Below are positions 39,906 through 52,046 of a stretch of DNA of 64,000 nt, piece by piece. Location: positions 4,876,955 to 4,940,954 of the forward strand of contig JACDOX010000043.1 in the NCBI GenBank assembly GCA_014549065.1, written 5' to 3'. Made by a program: the position numbers and the translations under genes. Every line of letters starts with the position of its first letter. The stretch's first letter is position 1. The DNA is from Cardinalis cardinalis. Its lineage: Eukaryota; Chordata; Aves; Passeriformes; Cardinalidae. The notes below the pieces were generated by a model. The model was given only the letters and a program-made list of their open reading frames with translations. It made no database searches and had not been told where the DNA came from.

Positions 39906-40474
39906 CCTTTACTTGGCATACATCTTTCCAACAAAACCAAAAAGGTTTGAAAAATTGAATTTCAGCTATCTCATTGCAAGGAAATCACATTCTTCTGACA
40001 GAAAAATTATTTAAGGGCATAAAATAGATGATGAATAGAAGAAATTTAAAACTCAAGAGTTCTTATTCAATTCAATCTGCAAGCATAGATAGTGTCACTG
40101 TATATAATGTTCCTCATTACAAAACATTAATGACATACTGCAGTAATTACACAGCAGAAAAATTCTGTTTATTCATCTCACCAAATGAACATCTTCCTTG
40201 AACATGGGCTGTTACTACTATATTTAGAATATCAAATTAGTATTACCAATGCTGTTTACTGGATAGGCAAAAAAAAGATATAGAAATGTTAGGTGCTGGT
40301 AATATGAATTACATCTATGGCCTACTAACTACAAATTTGTCTATTTACGATTAAATTTTATATTTTGTATAGATGCATAATCAAGTCATTTCTGATTCCA
40401 TTTTTTTAGATATATACCTCTTCCTTTTTTTTAAATTCTATTTATTCTATTTACTTATTCTGTTTTATTTACAA
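39906..40474. other. AT-rich DNA with no supported gene
   Basis: No gene, RNA or repeat recognised between the possible CR1 scrap and the LTR. Composition becomes very T-rich just before the LTR boundary (about 40425-40474). Confidence 0.55.
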
Positions 40475-41081
40475 TATTCTCTTGGTTTCAGCTGGAGTAG
40501 ACTTACTTTCCTTTTGGCAGCTATTACAGTGCTGTGTTTAGGATTCAGGCAAAATAGTGTTGCTAACACACTGATGTTTTGGTTTTTTCCAAGTCGTACT
40601 TACCCTACGTCAAGGACTTCTATTTTTCCCTTGTCTCATGCTCTGCCAGTGAGGAGATATATGAAAAAAAAACCAAAAACCCTAACAAAATTGGGAGGGA
40701 GCACTGCCAGGACAGGTGATCCAAAATGACCAAAGGGATATTCCACACCACAGAAGTCATGCCTAGGACTGGGGTGAGCTACTGGGAAGCATGGTGATCT
40801 AGGTTCAGGAACATGGGTCTGGCTTCAGTCAGCAAGTGGTGAAAAATTGTATTATGCATCACTTGTTTGTTTTTTTTCTTTTTATTATTATTTTTATTAT
40901 TTAAAATTATCATTTTTATTGTATTTTATTTTCAATTATTGAACTGCTCTTATCTCAATATAGAAGATTCACTTTCATTCTCCTCCCCATTCCATTGGGG
41001 AGGCAGCGAGGGGAAAAGAAAAGGGCTTGGAGCAAGCAGCTGCATGGTGTTTCATCTGTAGCTGGGTTGAAAGTCATGGCA
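40475..41081 (+). mobile_element. Solo LTR of a second ERVL-like avian endogenous retrovirus family
   Basis: The sequence follows an avian ERVL LTR in order. It starts CTTGGTTTCAGCTGGAGTAG, then ACAGTGCTGTGTTTAGGATT, GTTGCTAACACACTGATGTT, CTCATGCTCTGCCAGTGAGG and TGACCAAAGGGATATTCCAC (40727-40746). It then runs through ATTGTATTATGCATCACTTG, an ATT-rich tract (40868-40935) and CTCCTCCCCATTCCATTGGG. It ends near CATGGTGTTTCATCTGTAGC and GGTTGAAAGTCATGGCA. It is about 607 bp, close to full length, with no internal retroviral sequence on either side, so it is a solo LTR. The terminal TG has decayed and no target duplication is clear. A 118-codon frame at 40373-40729 overlaps it and is not a gene. 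Confidence 0.93.
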
Positions 41082-41929
41082 AACGTACAGGTCATAAATC
41101 AGGCTGTGTATTTCACTACAGGTTTCCATGGACAATTAATTTTCAAGAAAGATATTTTCCATCAGAAACTGTCAGTTTATAATGGTTATGACTTCTGGTT
41201 AGTTTTAAACTTTCTTTTTTTTTTTAATAACAACTCCATGAAGAAAGTGAAGAACTGTGCTGTCCTCTTTAACTGACATTATAAAGGCTTTTTGATTCCC
41301 ATAGAAAAACTCTAAGGAGTAGATATCTCTATTAGGTACAAATTCACCTCCACATTCCATGACATTTTAAAATTTATAGTATAGATCTAATAGTATTCTT
41401 TATCTCTTCCCTGGATGATATAACTAGGCTGTCTTAAAATCTTCATATAGACCAAAACAAAATAAAACAAAACTCACAGTGATATTATCCATATGGCTGT
41501 CATAGCCCACATAAATCATATATGAGAGAAGTAGCAGAAGAATGTGCCTTTAACTTAATCTAACTGCTGGAAAAAATCTTTTCCTGAAGGCAAAGGAGTC
41601 TTAATTCTACATTGTCTATGAAAAAGGAGGAACTCTTGCCCTAAAACCAGAGTGATCTAGCATAATTACAGGATACAGTTTGATATATATTCTAACAAGC
41701 TGAGTTCTCCTTACTCCAAGAAATTTTCACAATCTTGTTTACAGCACAGTATCTATGATTCCGTGATCTATCACTCCAAAATGTTAAGGATTTGTTGAGA
41801 AATCAAAACTTAAAAATCTTTTTCTTATATTTGAAAATAGAATAACTCTTAAGATCCTAAGTGTGTCTTACAACAGTTTTGACTACCACAACCTGTCAGA
41901 GCTGAGCCTGGACAAGGGCACATACATGT

Positions 41930-41977
41930 TTGTGTACATGGATATGTATGTTCACACGTGTGTGTGTGTACATACAC
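41930..41977. repeat. GT/AC alternating purine-pyrimidine tract
   Basis: The tract mixes TACATG/GTGTAC-type words with a pure GTGTGTGTGTG core near 41958-41968. It is largely alternating purine-pyrimidine and partly self-complementary, so Z-DNA or slippage is plausible. A minus-strand open frame over it, rich in His, Thr and Val, is an artefact of the repeat. Confidence 0.8.
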
Positions 41978-44900
41978 ATAACTGAGCTGCGTCCAGCTTC
42001 CCTCCTGCTCTTGTGTGGATTTGGGTGCTCATTTGAGCCCCTGGCAAACTCATTCCAGTTATTAACTGAAAGAGCAAAGAAAGCTGTCATGTTTTGCTAA
42101 GATGAGTATTCAAAGTTCAAGAATGACAGAAATTATTACCAAAGAGTACTGATGTCTTTTCCATTAAAAGTGCCTAATGCAATATCCCCAAAAGTAATGT
42201 CTACTACGATAGTGATATCTACCTTTAACCAGGTATATCATGGGATCCTTTTTGCCTCTTCTGTGGAAATGCTGAACATTTATTTGTAAGTGTTTTTGGT
42301 GAGCAAAGTGACCAAAAAGATGCCATTAAAAATCCCACAAAATAAAACAATCAGATCATTAGCTTGTAAATTAAATACCCAAAATACATAGCATGTATTT
42401 TTGACATTGATCTTCCTGTGTCTGACAACAGAAGAGTTGCTACTATTTTAGATGTTCAGGTTCCTCTAAAGATGCAGACCCAGATATTATACTGTTGAAC
42501 ACTGCAGAAAAATGAACAAGGGAATAAGGGAATAACTTTTTTTACCAGTCAGGACTCACAATGTTCTATGGCCAGTGGAATAGAGTTGCTTTTTAAAAGG
42601 GCAAAAAAAAGGGAAGGGGATTCTCCACAAAAAATAGTGAAGATAAAAGAAGAAACAGTCCTATCAGTCTCCTTGAATGTCTAAGATTAAGGTCCTTTGT
42701 AAAATCTCACAATTAAACCTCTGAAGACTAACAGTCCATGTATGCACAGTCAAAATTAACTTTATCAAATAAGGATAATTTAATTATTTATAAATCTAGA
42801 ATGTCAAAGTTTGCCACAAAAAGTTTGTTTCTTAATGCTTTTCTTTTGGTATGTAGCAGATGAAGAAAATTGAAAATATGAGAATATTCCCAGTTGTGAA
42901 AATACTGCATAAACCAAAGTCTGTATAGAAAAAAAAAACCCTTTTTTCCCACTAAGATCTTATGAGTACTGCATTTAGCTAATTCACTATAATAGCTGTA
43001 ACTCTTCTTTGTGATGCACTTCAATGTTGAGCATTGAAGTCTTTTCCTTGATACTATCCTCTCAATTCTTGATCTCTGCTACAAATAAACTTCACACACT
43101 GCTGAGAAAATTACATGCTGATCTGCAATTGAAATGAACAGAGAATCTGCTTCCACACACAGGGACACAGCTTCTGCACTGCTGCATGTGGAGTGACAGG
43201 TATACTATAAGATTTGCTTTTTATAATAGAAAAGCAGTTTTATTTCTCATGCAGGAAGAGGTGAGTAAGGTTCCCTTTCCCCTTTTCAAAGTGTTTAAAA
43301 AAATTAGTATTTAGTCATCTTCTCTTCCAATATAATGGCTGTACCTGTTTGTATTCTATGTCTATTATGGATAAGTTCTGATTTCTATCATGATAAAACA
43401 CAAGCCACCACCACTACTTTATATAAAAGATTTCTTTTCAAAAAGGCTTCAATGTATGAAATGAGTCATACTGCTTCCTGGGATGAGCTGCAGAGCAAGA
43501 GTTAAGGAGAGCAATATGGCCACTAAATGTTTGCAAATATTACTTCACACCTCTTCCAAAATCAATGAGCATGTATTGAAGACCAATAAAAAAGTGAGGA
43601 GAAGAATTAAAATCAAGATATTACCTCAATTTTGTATTGTAAGTAATTGTTAACACGTAATAATTTACAGTAACGTAAATCATCATCACAAAGCTCTTGA
43701 AGCTTTGTACTAAAAGGCTGGTTTTCCTTTCATGGCCTTAAATTTGAAGTCCATTTAAATGTCTCGTTCAAACTGCTAAAGATTACCAATTAAAGGCTAC
43801 CTACTCCTGTGTTATCAGAGACTTAAACTAGTGGAGAAAATGAAATAAATCTGCTCTGTAATGTTGACATTAATTAGTACATTATAAATACAAATGCTAA
43901 GGTGACCCTTGTCAACACCTTCACATTTTCTATGCCTTGAAGTTAAACCTGAGAACAGCACCAGATGACACATGATGCCATCTTAGGTATAATTACAGCA
44001 GGTAAATTTCAGGAACATTGCCTAGCAAGACCTGAGAGAAAAGTAGGCAAGTTATTTTCAGGGCTGGATTTAGGCAAGTTATAAAGATCACAGTCCCTTT
44101 TGTTTTATGTAAGTGTCAGTGTAGATTCAATTGTGGACAACTGATAGATCTTACCCCCTCAGGATGGTTGAAATGAGGGGTGCCAGCATAATCAGTCAGA
44201 CCATAATCCAGTCTTAAATTTGTCATGTGATCCTGCTAACTTTATATGTTTGACACAGCTGAACATCATGTTGCTTGTTAGAACATTTTGAGAACTGCTC
44301 TGTCTCCAAGATAGACTCTGAGAGTCTTACTTGAATGTGGATATCTGGAGAGAGCAAGCCTTTATTTTGATGGAAGAGATACTCAGAGATACACTCTGGG
44401 ATCATGGCAGAACAGAACTCTCCGTGTGAACTTAGGCTTTTTATCTATTCAGAAAAACTTGGTCGCCTATTTTCCCTCCCCAGAAATCACCAAGACTCTC
44501 TATAGTGTTGTTCTTTTGATACAATAAAGCATGGATGAAATTAAAATTTTGCAGATGTTACCAATTAATTATTACCTTGATTTCAGTGGAGTTTTGTTGC
44601 TTTAGTAACTGATTTCAGTTGATGTTGCTGTGAAGGGTCCTTTAGGGAGGTTTAGCCATTATTGAGCTCAAAGACTTTGGGTGCTTCCAGTTAAGGAAGT
44701 AGCCATTTGGAAAAGAATGCTGCATAAAGAAGTGATATAAGCAGAGCAGTTTGAAAAAGTCCAAAATGAAACTGCTCATGAACCACAGGGAACTGATTTT
44801 AAGTCTGAGGAAGTAACACAGTACAAAGAGAAACCTTCTTTGGAACAAAGCATGTAACAGAGTCAACTGCAGTGGAGACTTTTGGATGTCATAATAATAA

Positions 44901-46443
44901 GGTAAAATCAGACCTCAGAACTCCATGAGTGCAGAATGAATTTGTACTCTGGATGTAGTCACTGTACATCACAGTTCCATTTCAGAACAAGACATGGTCT
45001 CATCCAAATATGGTTTCAGAATATGATGGAATTTTCTGTTAAGAGCCCCAGCAACTAAAAACCACCAGAGTCACAATGTTTTATGTCTTACAATTCCTTT
45101 CCATGTCAAACTCTTGAAGCAATATAGGCTAAGATGTAGAAGAAGAAAGAGCAAAATTTTGCAGGATAGCATCATGATATAGCATAGTGCTGTACAATTT
45201 ATGTGTACAACACATATGATCTCAAAATATGGGTTTTTTTTACTTTTTAGAAGACTAAAGTATTTATAAAAACAGGACAATTTTTTGCTTTCTGGAAGCC
45301 GCCAGCGAACGACAAAGTTGGGGTCAACAAACAGAGTATATGCCCAAAGGGTATCTGGAATACAGGAGAAGATGGGGAATAGAGTCACACAGATAAAACA
45401 AGGCAGGTTGGGCTGAGTTGAAAGGGTGGAGAGCAAGACAATAAAGCCCATCTCCACTCAAGAATGCTGAAAGTTTCCTGTGCATCTCTAATGACAGGGT
45501 GCAGACTGGCATGCTGGACTGTGTTTGCTTCTTCTAGGTCCAAAATGAAAGTAAAAGCATACGACTTGTAGAAGAGTCAGGAAACAGGCTACTCCTCTGG
45601 CCTCAGGTGAGTGAATTAGAAAAATTTACCAAAAGATTACTACCCTCACATCAGTCACAAACGCAAAAGTAAACGGAGAAGCACAGGTCCTGTAATTTCC
45701 CTCAAGATACCTTGCATTTTCTATACGCAAGAGGGTCACTGTACGAGTCATCTAGCTCTATAGTGCAGACTTATTTGTACTAGGATTACGCAAGAGTCTG
45801 AGCAAACCATATTATGTTGGTAATTCTACATGCATAGCAAATATGGAAAGTATGCAATAACCTTATAGTTATCTGATGTTATCTTAAACATGTGAGAGTA
45901 CTTGCCTCAAAATGAGATAAGAACAAAGATTTTGAGCTTATCTTAGCTGCAACAACACAAACCAGGTACATTTCCATTTCTGCTGTCATCATCTGTAGCA
46001 CACACTACCCATGATTGCTCCTCTTTTATTAGCCCATTTGTTCCAAAACAACAATTTACTACTGCTGTCCTTATGACTTCACAGCCTTAATTCCTGTAAG
46101 AGCCTGTTAGAAGATACATTATTTGGTCTTTTGAAGAACCCATTCTCAGTGCTTAATTCTGTGTCTATACTATAATGCAACAAGCTTTGGAAGGACAAAG
46201 AAAATGCATTCAAAACCCAGTAAAAGCCCACTGTATGCTAGACAAAAAAGGTTTAATAAAAAAAACCCTCAAGCTTTTAAGTCAATAAGATTCTGCTACT
46301 AAATACATGATTTATATGCAGTTTTCCTCCAGCAGAAAGAAAGTCTCCATATTAAATTGGTTTGACAAAACATGTTAGGAAAACATCAGCAGAAATTGCT
46401 AGAATGTAAAATGCTGATATTTAAACCCAAAAAATATTGTGTT

Positions 46444-46458
46444 AAAAAAAAAAAAAAA
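46444..46458 (+). repeat. Poly(A) run of 15
   Basis: A homopolymer of 15 A residues is followed by TTAGAAAC. No LINE 3' end or retrocopy is recognisable immediately upstream, and avian CR1 does not use poly(A) tails, so it is most simply a homopolymer microsatellite. Confidence 0.9.
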
Positions 46459-48176
46459 TTAGAAACAACTCCAAAGCAAGGCTGCATTCTATTTCAGCTT
46501 GCTCTGTGTTTATGAAAATGCAATTATGTTTGCACCATTTGTCAACATTGTCACTTGTGCATGCATGAGCTGCTGTAAGATATTATGTGTACACAAGATA
46601 TTACCTAAATAGTACAATTTGCATGGTTGAATAGTCCCTGCAGAAATAAATAAAAGATCTCACTTGAAAAAAATTCTGTTTCTTTATTTTGCATGTTACA
46701 AAAGAAACTTATTCTACCTTTCAAGGCCCAGTTCATTTCCTCCTAAGGCACCCTTTTTGAATGATTCTATTATTTGTGCCTTGAGGATGGCAATACAGAT
46801 ATCACAGTAGGCAATTCTCAACAGGCTCCTAGTCAAAAAATCACAAAAGTCAGATTCAACCTAATTTTCTGTCAGAAAGCTTACAGAACCATGCAATCTG
46901 CTAGCTCCAGAAGATAAGAGGTTGCCAGGCCTATGTGTCATGGATGATTTCTACCATACCACAGAACTCCCTCCCTTCCCTCAAAGCGTACTTTAAATTA
47001 CAAGAATTTTAAAGTCATATGGGATGGACAAATAGTCACAGGTCTGTTTTACACATATTTATCTATATACAAAAATAGATACATATTTAACCTCTCCCTT
47101 TACATATGATGTTTTAGTCTGAAGGAAAATACTGGAACACGGTGTTGAAAGCTTTACAGGGTTTTACTGGTTATTTAAATGGTTTTGCTTTCTTTTTTTT
47201 TCTTACCAGAACTGCAGAGCAAAAGATTTTTTTGCAAAAGAAAAAAAATTAAAAAAAATCACTCTGAAAATAGTTCCTATTCCACAACAGTTCCGAACAA
47301 GATATACTATTTTGGTATCTTGAGCAGCAAAATCCAGAAACAACTTGCATGAATTTTTAAACTCCTTATAATAAAACCTTAGTGAATTTTCTAATTTCCC
47401 TACTCAGCTAATCACTTCCTATGCTAAAACCCTCGTATTGCCCTCTGCAGGTCGATTTGGTAACATACTTCTTATCAAACCATTTTTTGCCTGATGTTAT
47501 CTACTATACATCTGAAAAATAACATCTATTATGAAATACATACATAAAATATGTCTTTATCATAATATTAGCCATTATTTTTGGCTCCCTGATATTCATG
47601 AAACAAGTACAGAAGTCTTGAAGAGCTCAGTACAGAGTCACTATGTAGACTCATCAAAAGACACTAAACTAACATTTAAAACGTGAAAAATCCCAGCATA
47701 TGTGGCTTTTGATTTTTTGATTTGTTGCTCTTGTTGCTCCTCTAAACATATTTCATTTCCTCTTAATTAGAAGAATATCTGATTTTTACAATAAGATTAA
47801 ATAATTTAATTTGTACAGTACATAGAAGTTTGCATTTACAATAGACATTTTAATCTCCTATTTTCAGTAACCTGTAACCTTTTAAGGCAATCTGACCTTC
47901 TTTAAGTATTAAAAAGCTGAATTAGAAAATTCTTTTAAATGAGGGAAATACTAAAATATTGCTTATATTCTTTTTACTTTTAATCAAGATTCCAATAATT
48001 GCAGTCAGTATTATTTAGTCTTGTCTCTTTAGCCTTTCAATCTTTCTTCAGGTAAATTTTTTTAAGCTGTTTTAATTTTCATTTTCCAAACTATCTAGCT
48101 GAAAGATAATTTAATTTTTTACCACAGTTTCAGATATACCTATGTGCATTTGTACATGCATGTGCGCGAACACAAA

Positions 48177-48199
48177 TATACAAATGTGACATTTGTATA
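48177..48199. repeat. 11-bp-arm perfect palindrome
   Basis: TATACAAATGT (48177-48187) and ACATTTGTATA (48189-48199) are exact reverse complements separated by a single G. They sit within an ATAC/GTAC-rich patch. No function can be assigned. Confidence 0.9.
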
Positions 48200-48309
48200 C
48201 AATATACATACAATAGTGAAATTTAATGCAGGCGATGTATAATTAGGCAAATTAAATTCTTACAAGATTAAAATTTATAATTATTTTTCAGATGTGTCAG
48301 AAAAGCTTT

Positions 48310-48351
48310 AGCAAGCACAAGAACTTGTCTAGCAAGCACAAGAACTTGAGT
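48310..48351 (+). repeat. Tandem duplication, 21-bp period
   Basis: AGCAAGCACAAGAACTTG occurs at 48310-48327 and again, identical, at 48331-48348, with TCT between the copies. This gives a recent-looking 21-bp tandem duplication. Confidence 0.92.
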
Positions 48352-51300
48352 TTTGCAGTGGAACACGTGTAGACTCCCAGGCCAGTATGAGTCTTGGAGC
48401 ATTTACCAGTGTGACACTGGTACTACAAAGGTCAGGCAGATAGACGAGATTCATCTCTGCTGGCATGTCAGCCCTCCATGGTCACGTCCAGGACCCCCAG
48501 AACCCCCTTAGCACCATTAATCTTTCAAAAACTCTGTTTTGGACAATGATTCCAGTGGACATCAGCACCTCAAATATCTTTGGTTAGGCCCTGAAAAGCA
48601 CTAGCATGTGAGATTCATGTTTCTGCTGTAAAAATATTCACTTGATAATTGAATGAAATAACATTTTCCTTGTAATGCTTCTCAGTCTTTTCCTCTGTTG
48701 TTTCTCTTTTTACTCTCCTTGGCCTTCTAACTTAAAGTTATCAGTCCTAGCCTGGCTAAGGCTGTATCCTGCATTCCTGTAACTGAAGCTACAATGGAAA
48801 CTATCAGTAATAGCTTCATAAATAGCTTCAATTGAGCACAGACAACGTATTTTGGAGAATTTCAGAAGGCCATCTGTTCTACTGCTTCATCAAATGGTTG
48901 TGAGACAAACTAAAAAGAACCACAGTTAAAGGCATTTTTCCCTATTTTTCATTTTTTGCTATTGCCTTGTAATTGCCTTGTTTCCCTTCAAGGAAGTAAG
49001 ATCAAATTGTACTTTAGCAATTGTACTTCACTGCTTCAGGTACCTTGTGTAACATCTTTTCCAAAAGGGCAGTTTCCTCCATCTTTTATATGAGCCAAAT
49101 AACTTTCAAACATAGAGATTTCTGCCATGAAAACTCTCCAGATATGTATTTCAGCCTTATGGGAAACAGAGGAGCCTTTACCCTAAAAGTGTGACCCTAG
49201 AGCCAGGAGAGGAGGGGTGCTGCCTGAAGTTCACCTGGGCAGCCTGGCAGTGCCACCAGCATCTCATGAACTGCTCCTCTTGGTGGGTTCTCCCACCAGT
49301 TCTACACAAACTAATCCTCTGTAAGGGGTTCATTGCTTCAATCACAAAAAGAAAAAAGTAGATAAGCATGTTAACCAAAGTAAATTCTTACCAAATAGAC
49401 CTTCATTTTTGTTGTCCTGATTTTTGCCTCTTTCATTGAGTTTCGAGAAGGCAGAGAGGAATGTTAGGAAGAAAAAGACAGAGTACTTACCTAGAAAACA
49501 GAACATAAAGAAAGAAATCATTAGAATATGGAAGCTTACAATTTTTACTTATATCAGTAGCAAATAAAAATTCTTACAGAAGCCCTAGAATAAAATTAGT
49601 TTTTCTCCTAGGGTGTTTTGATGATTAATTAATGCACAATTAATGTGAATGCACATAAATATACATATAGGACACTATTTTTCCTTGGATATTAAAAAAT
49701 CTTTCTGAATTTTGTTAAGAATCTTCTTTCTTGTAATACTTAAAATTTAATACAGCACTTATTTTTGACAGCTTTTGTACAAAACATTTATATCTTTCTG
49801 TAGACAATAGAAAAAGAAATTTAATTTCGATTATCAGCCACAACCAATAGCTTCCAGTATAAATTTTTGTGCAGTTGAATTTAAAATTAGTTTTACTTTA
49901 GTATTATTGAATATAACTGTATTTACTAACACCAAAACATGCAAGTAAACTTTGAGTTCTTATATCTTCATAGAAAAAGCAGTTTTTCAGTCCTTGTACA
50001 TAAAGATACATCAAATTTTAGAGAGACTAAAATTGAAATATTGAAGGTATTTTAAGATCACTAAAGTTTCTTTGCTATTTAATTCTATCAAAAATATTCA
50101 TGCCACAAACCGGAAGAAGAAAAAGATTATAAAAATTGCTTGAGTTTTAGGAAGAACTATGTAAGGGGATATATAAACGCTCTGCATTTCAAATATGACT
50201 AGACAACCAGTTCTCACTACAGTGTTTCTCTCTAGTAATTAGTGCAAATTGTGCTAACAATAAACAGTAAAGAATTAGTGTTTTAAAAAATATCATCCTC
50301 AGTAGTCTAAACACATGCATGCTGTCATTTCAGTTACATATGCATAGAAATAAAGCTCTCCACAAGTAAAAAGTTAACACCAAAGAAATAAAATCCCTAT
50401 TATTCAGTACTACTGAATTTACAACCTGTTACACTTCCAGCAGAAGTCCTGTGAAAACATCATTAATGAATGTCTGAAAACTCAGTCCAGAAGTGACACT
50501 GAAGAGTCTCACGAAGAATACAAGGTTTAAAAAGTGAATTTGACACACATTAGAAGCCACTGCTACTGTAAAACACTTCCCTCCATGCTTTCCTGTTCAT
50601 CATTTTCAAGCCCTGTTTTTGATTCTCTTTCTCTCAGCAAATACCACTGGTGCTGCTGACAAGCCTAACTCCTGGACTCTCCAGACTTCTTATCTACCTC
50701 CTCTTGGTGTTGCCAACTTGGCCCCATTCATGAGACTCCAAGCTGAGTTCAGCCCAGATGTCAATCAATGACTGGGGCAAAAGGGTGAGAATAGCAGAGG
50801 GGAAAAGTTATTTTTTAGAGGTCCTATAAATTGCCATGATAGCAATTGTGTGTGTATGATGCATTGCTACAAATGCTGACATTATATTTTATTAAAAACA
50901 CTGGAGTTTTTCTGTATTTTATAGTTTTGCTTAACAATTTATAAATGGAAATTAGTAACAAAATTCTAGAAGAAAAGTGTGACAAAAAGTCTTTTATTAG
51001 ACTTAAATTAGAGCTCTTACAAAACTGAAGTTTATATTAGACATAACTCATAGGGAAAAAAAAACAGGAGTGGAATTTTTTCTGGAATAGGTACAGCACT
51101 CAGCAGAAACAGAAGAAAAAGACCTTAAGTGGCTGAAGGAATGCATATTATTAACTAAATTTCTCACTACATGAAGGCTAAAAGTATTTATAGTCAGAGA
51201 ACCTGACAACTGACACTTCCACATTTTACATCTGTAGGCTGACTTACATTTTCACTGTTTGTCAAAACAGGTTTTTGAGACATCTCTTTTGCTCTCATTA

Positions 51301-51970
51301 CATTTATTCTTCTGCCCCTAGGGGATAGCAGAAGTTAGAAGATTATAAGAAAATACCTGTGACAAATGCCACAAGGAATATTCTTATACTAAGACCAAAA
51401 GAAAGATCAGCAGCAGCAAAAAAATCCCCATTTGAAAGTGCTTTTTTTTTTTTTCTGTTTTAACACATTAAGGCAATATGCTGTGCTGGTGTACAGTACA
51501 GCTAACTTTGTCAAGCAGTGCAAATAGATTTCAATACTTCTTCAGACCCAGAGGATCAAAATATGATGCACAGCCCTGTATGCTATCCTAAAATAGCACA
51601 ATCTATCTCACTCTTTCCTCATGCTTGCTTCAGTGATAAAAGAGCTGCAAAGCAGTTCTTAGAAAAGGAAGAAGATTTTATGTGTCATTCAACCAGCAAA
51701 GAGATAAGGGTAACTGGTTTAGCTTTAATTTAGCTAAGGAGGCTATAACTGTTATGTATAATGATAGAACATTCATGATTTTCAAATAGCCAGACCTTCT
51801 AAGGATACCAGCTTCTGACAAAGAGTTGTAGGTTTACTTGTTGAACTACAGCAGCAACAATTCATACCCTGCTGGGTTCTGGACAGTGTCAAAGCTTCTG
51901 CTAGCAGACCTAAGTGCAGGAAAAACTGGAAAGCTGTGCTGTGTAATTGTATTGGACAGAGTCAAGTCCA

Positions 51971-52046
51971 AGTTAATATGTTCCCATCCTCAGTGGGACT
52001 TATTAGCTCAGGTTAATATGTTAACTTCCTCAGTGGGGTTTATTAG
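51971..52046 (+). repeat. Diverged tandem duplication, 40-bp period
   Basis: The block GTTAATATGTT...CCTCAGTGGGRYTTATTAG occurs at 51972-52006 and again at 52012-52046. The copies differ mainly in the middle (CCCATC versus AACTTC) and at two bases after CAGTGGG. The divergence shows it is older than the duplications at 48310 and 63648. Confidence 0.88.

Noticed and set aside
40373..40729. 118-codon plus-strand frame
   Set aside because: It overlaps the 5' half of an ERVL-like LTR; the LTR explains the sequence.
27356..41081. A single 13.7-kb provirus bounded by the two LTRs
   Set aside because: The LTRs belong to different subfamilies and the intervening DNA shows no gag, pol or env resemblance.
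45071..45457. 128-codon minus-strand frame with hydrophobic stretches
   Set aside because: Hydrophobic residues follow from T-rich composition; no signal peptide logic, domain or context supports it.
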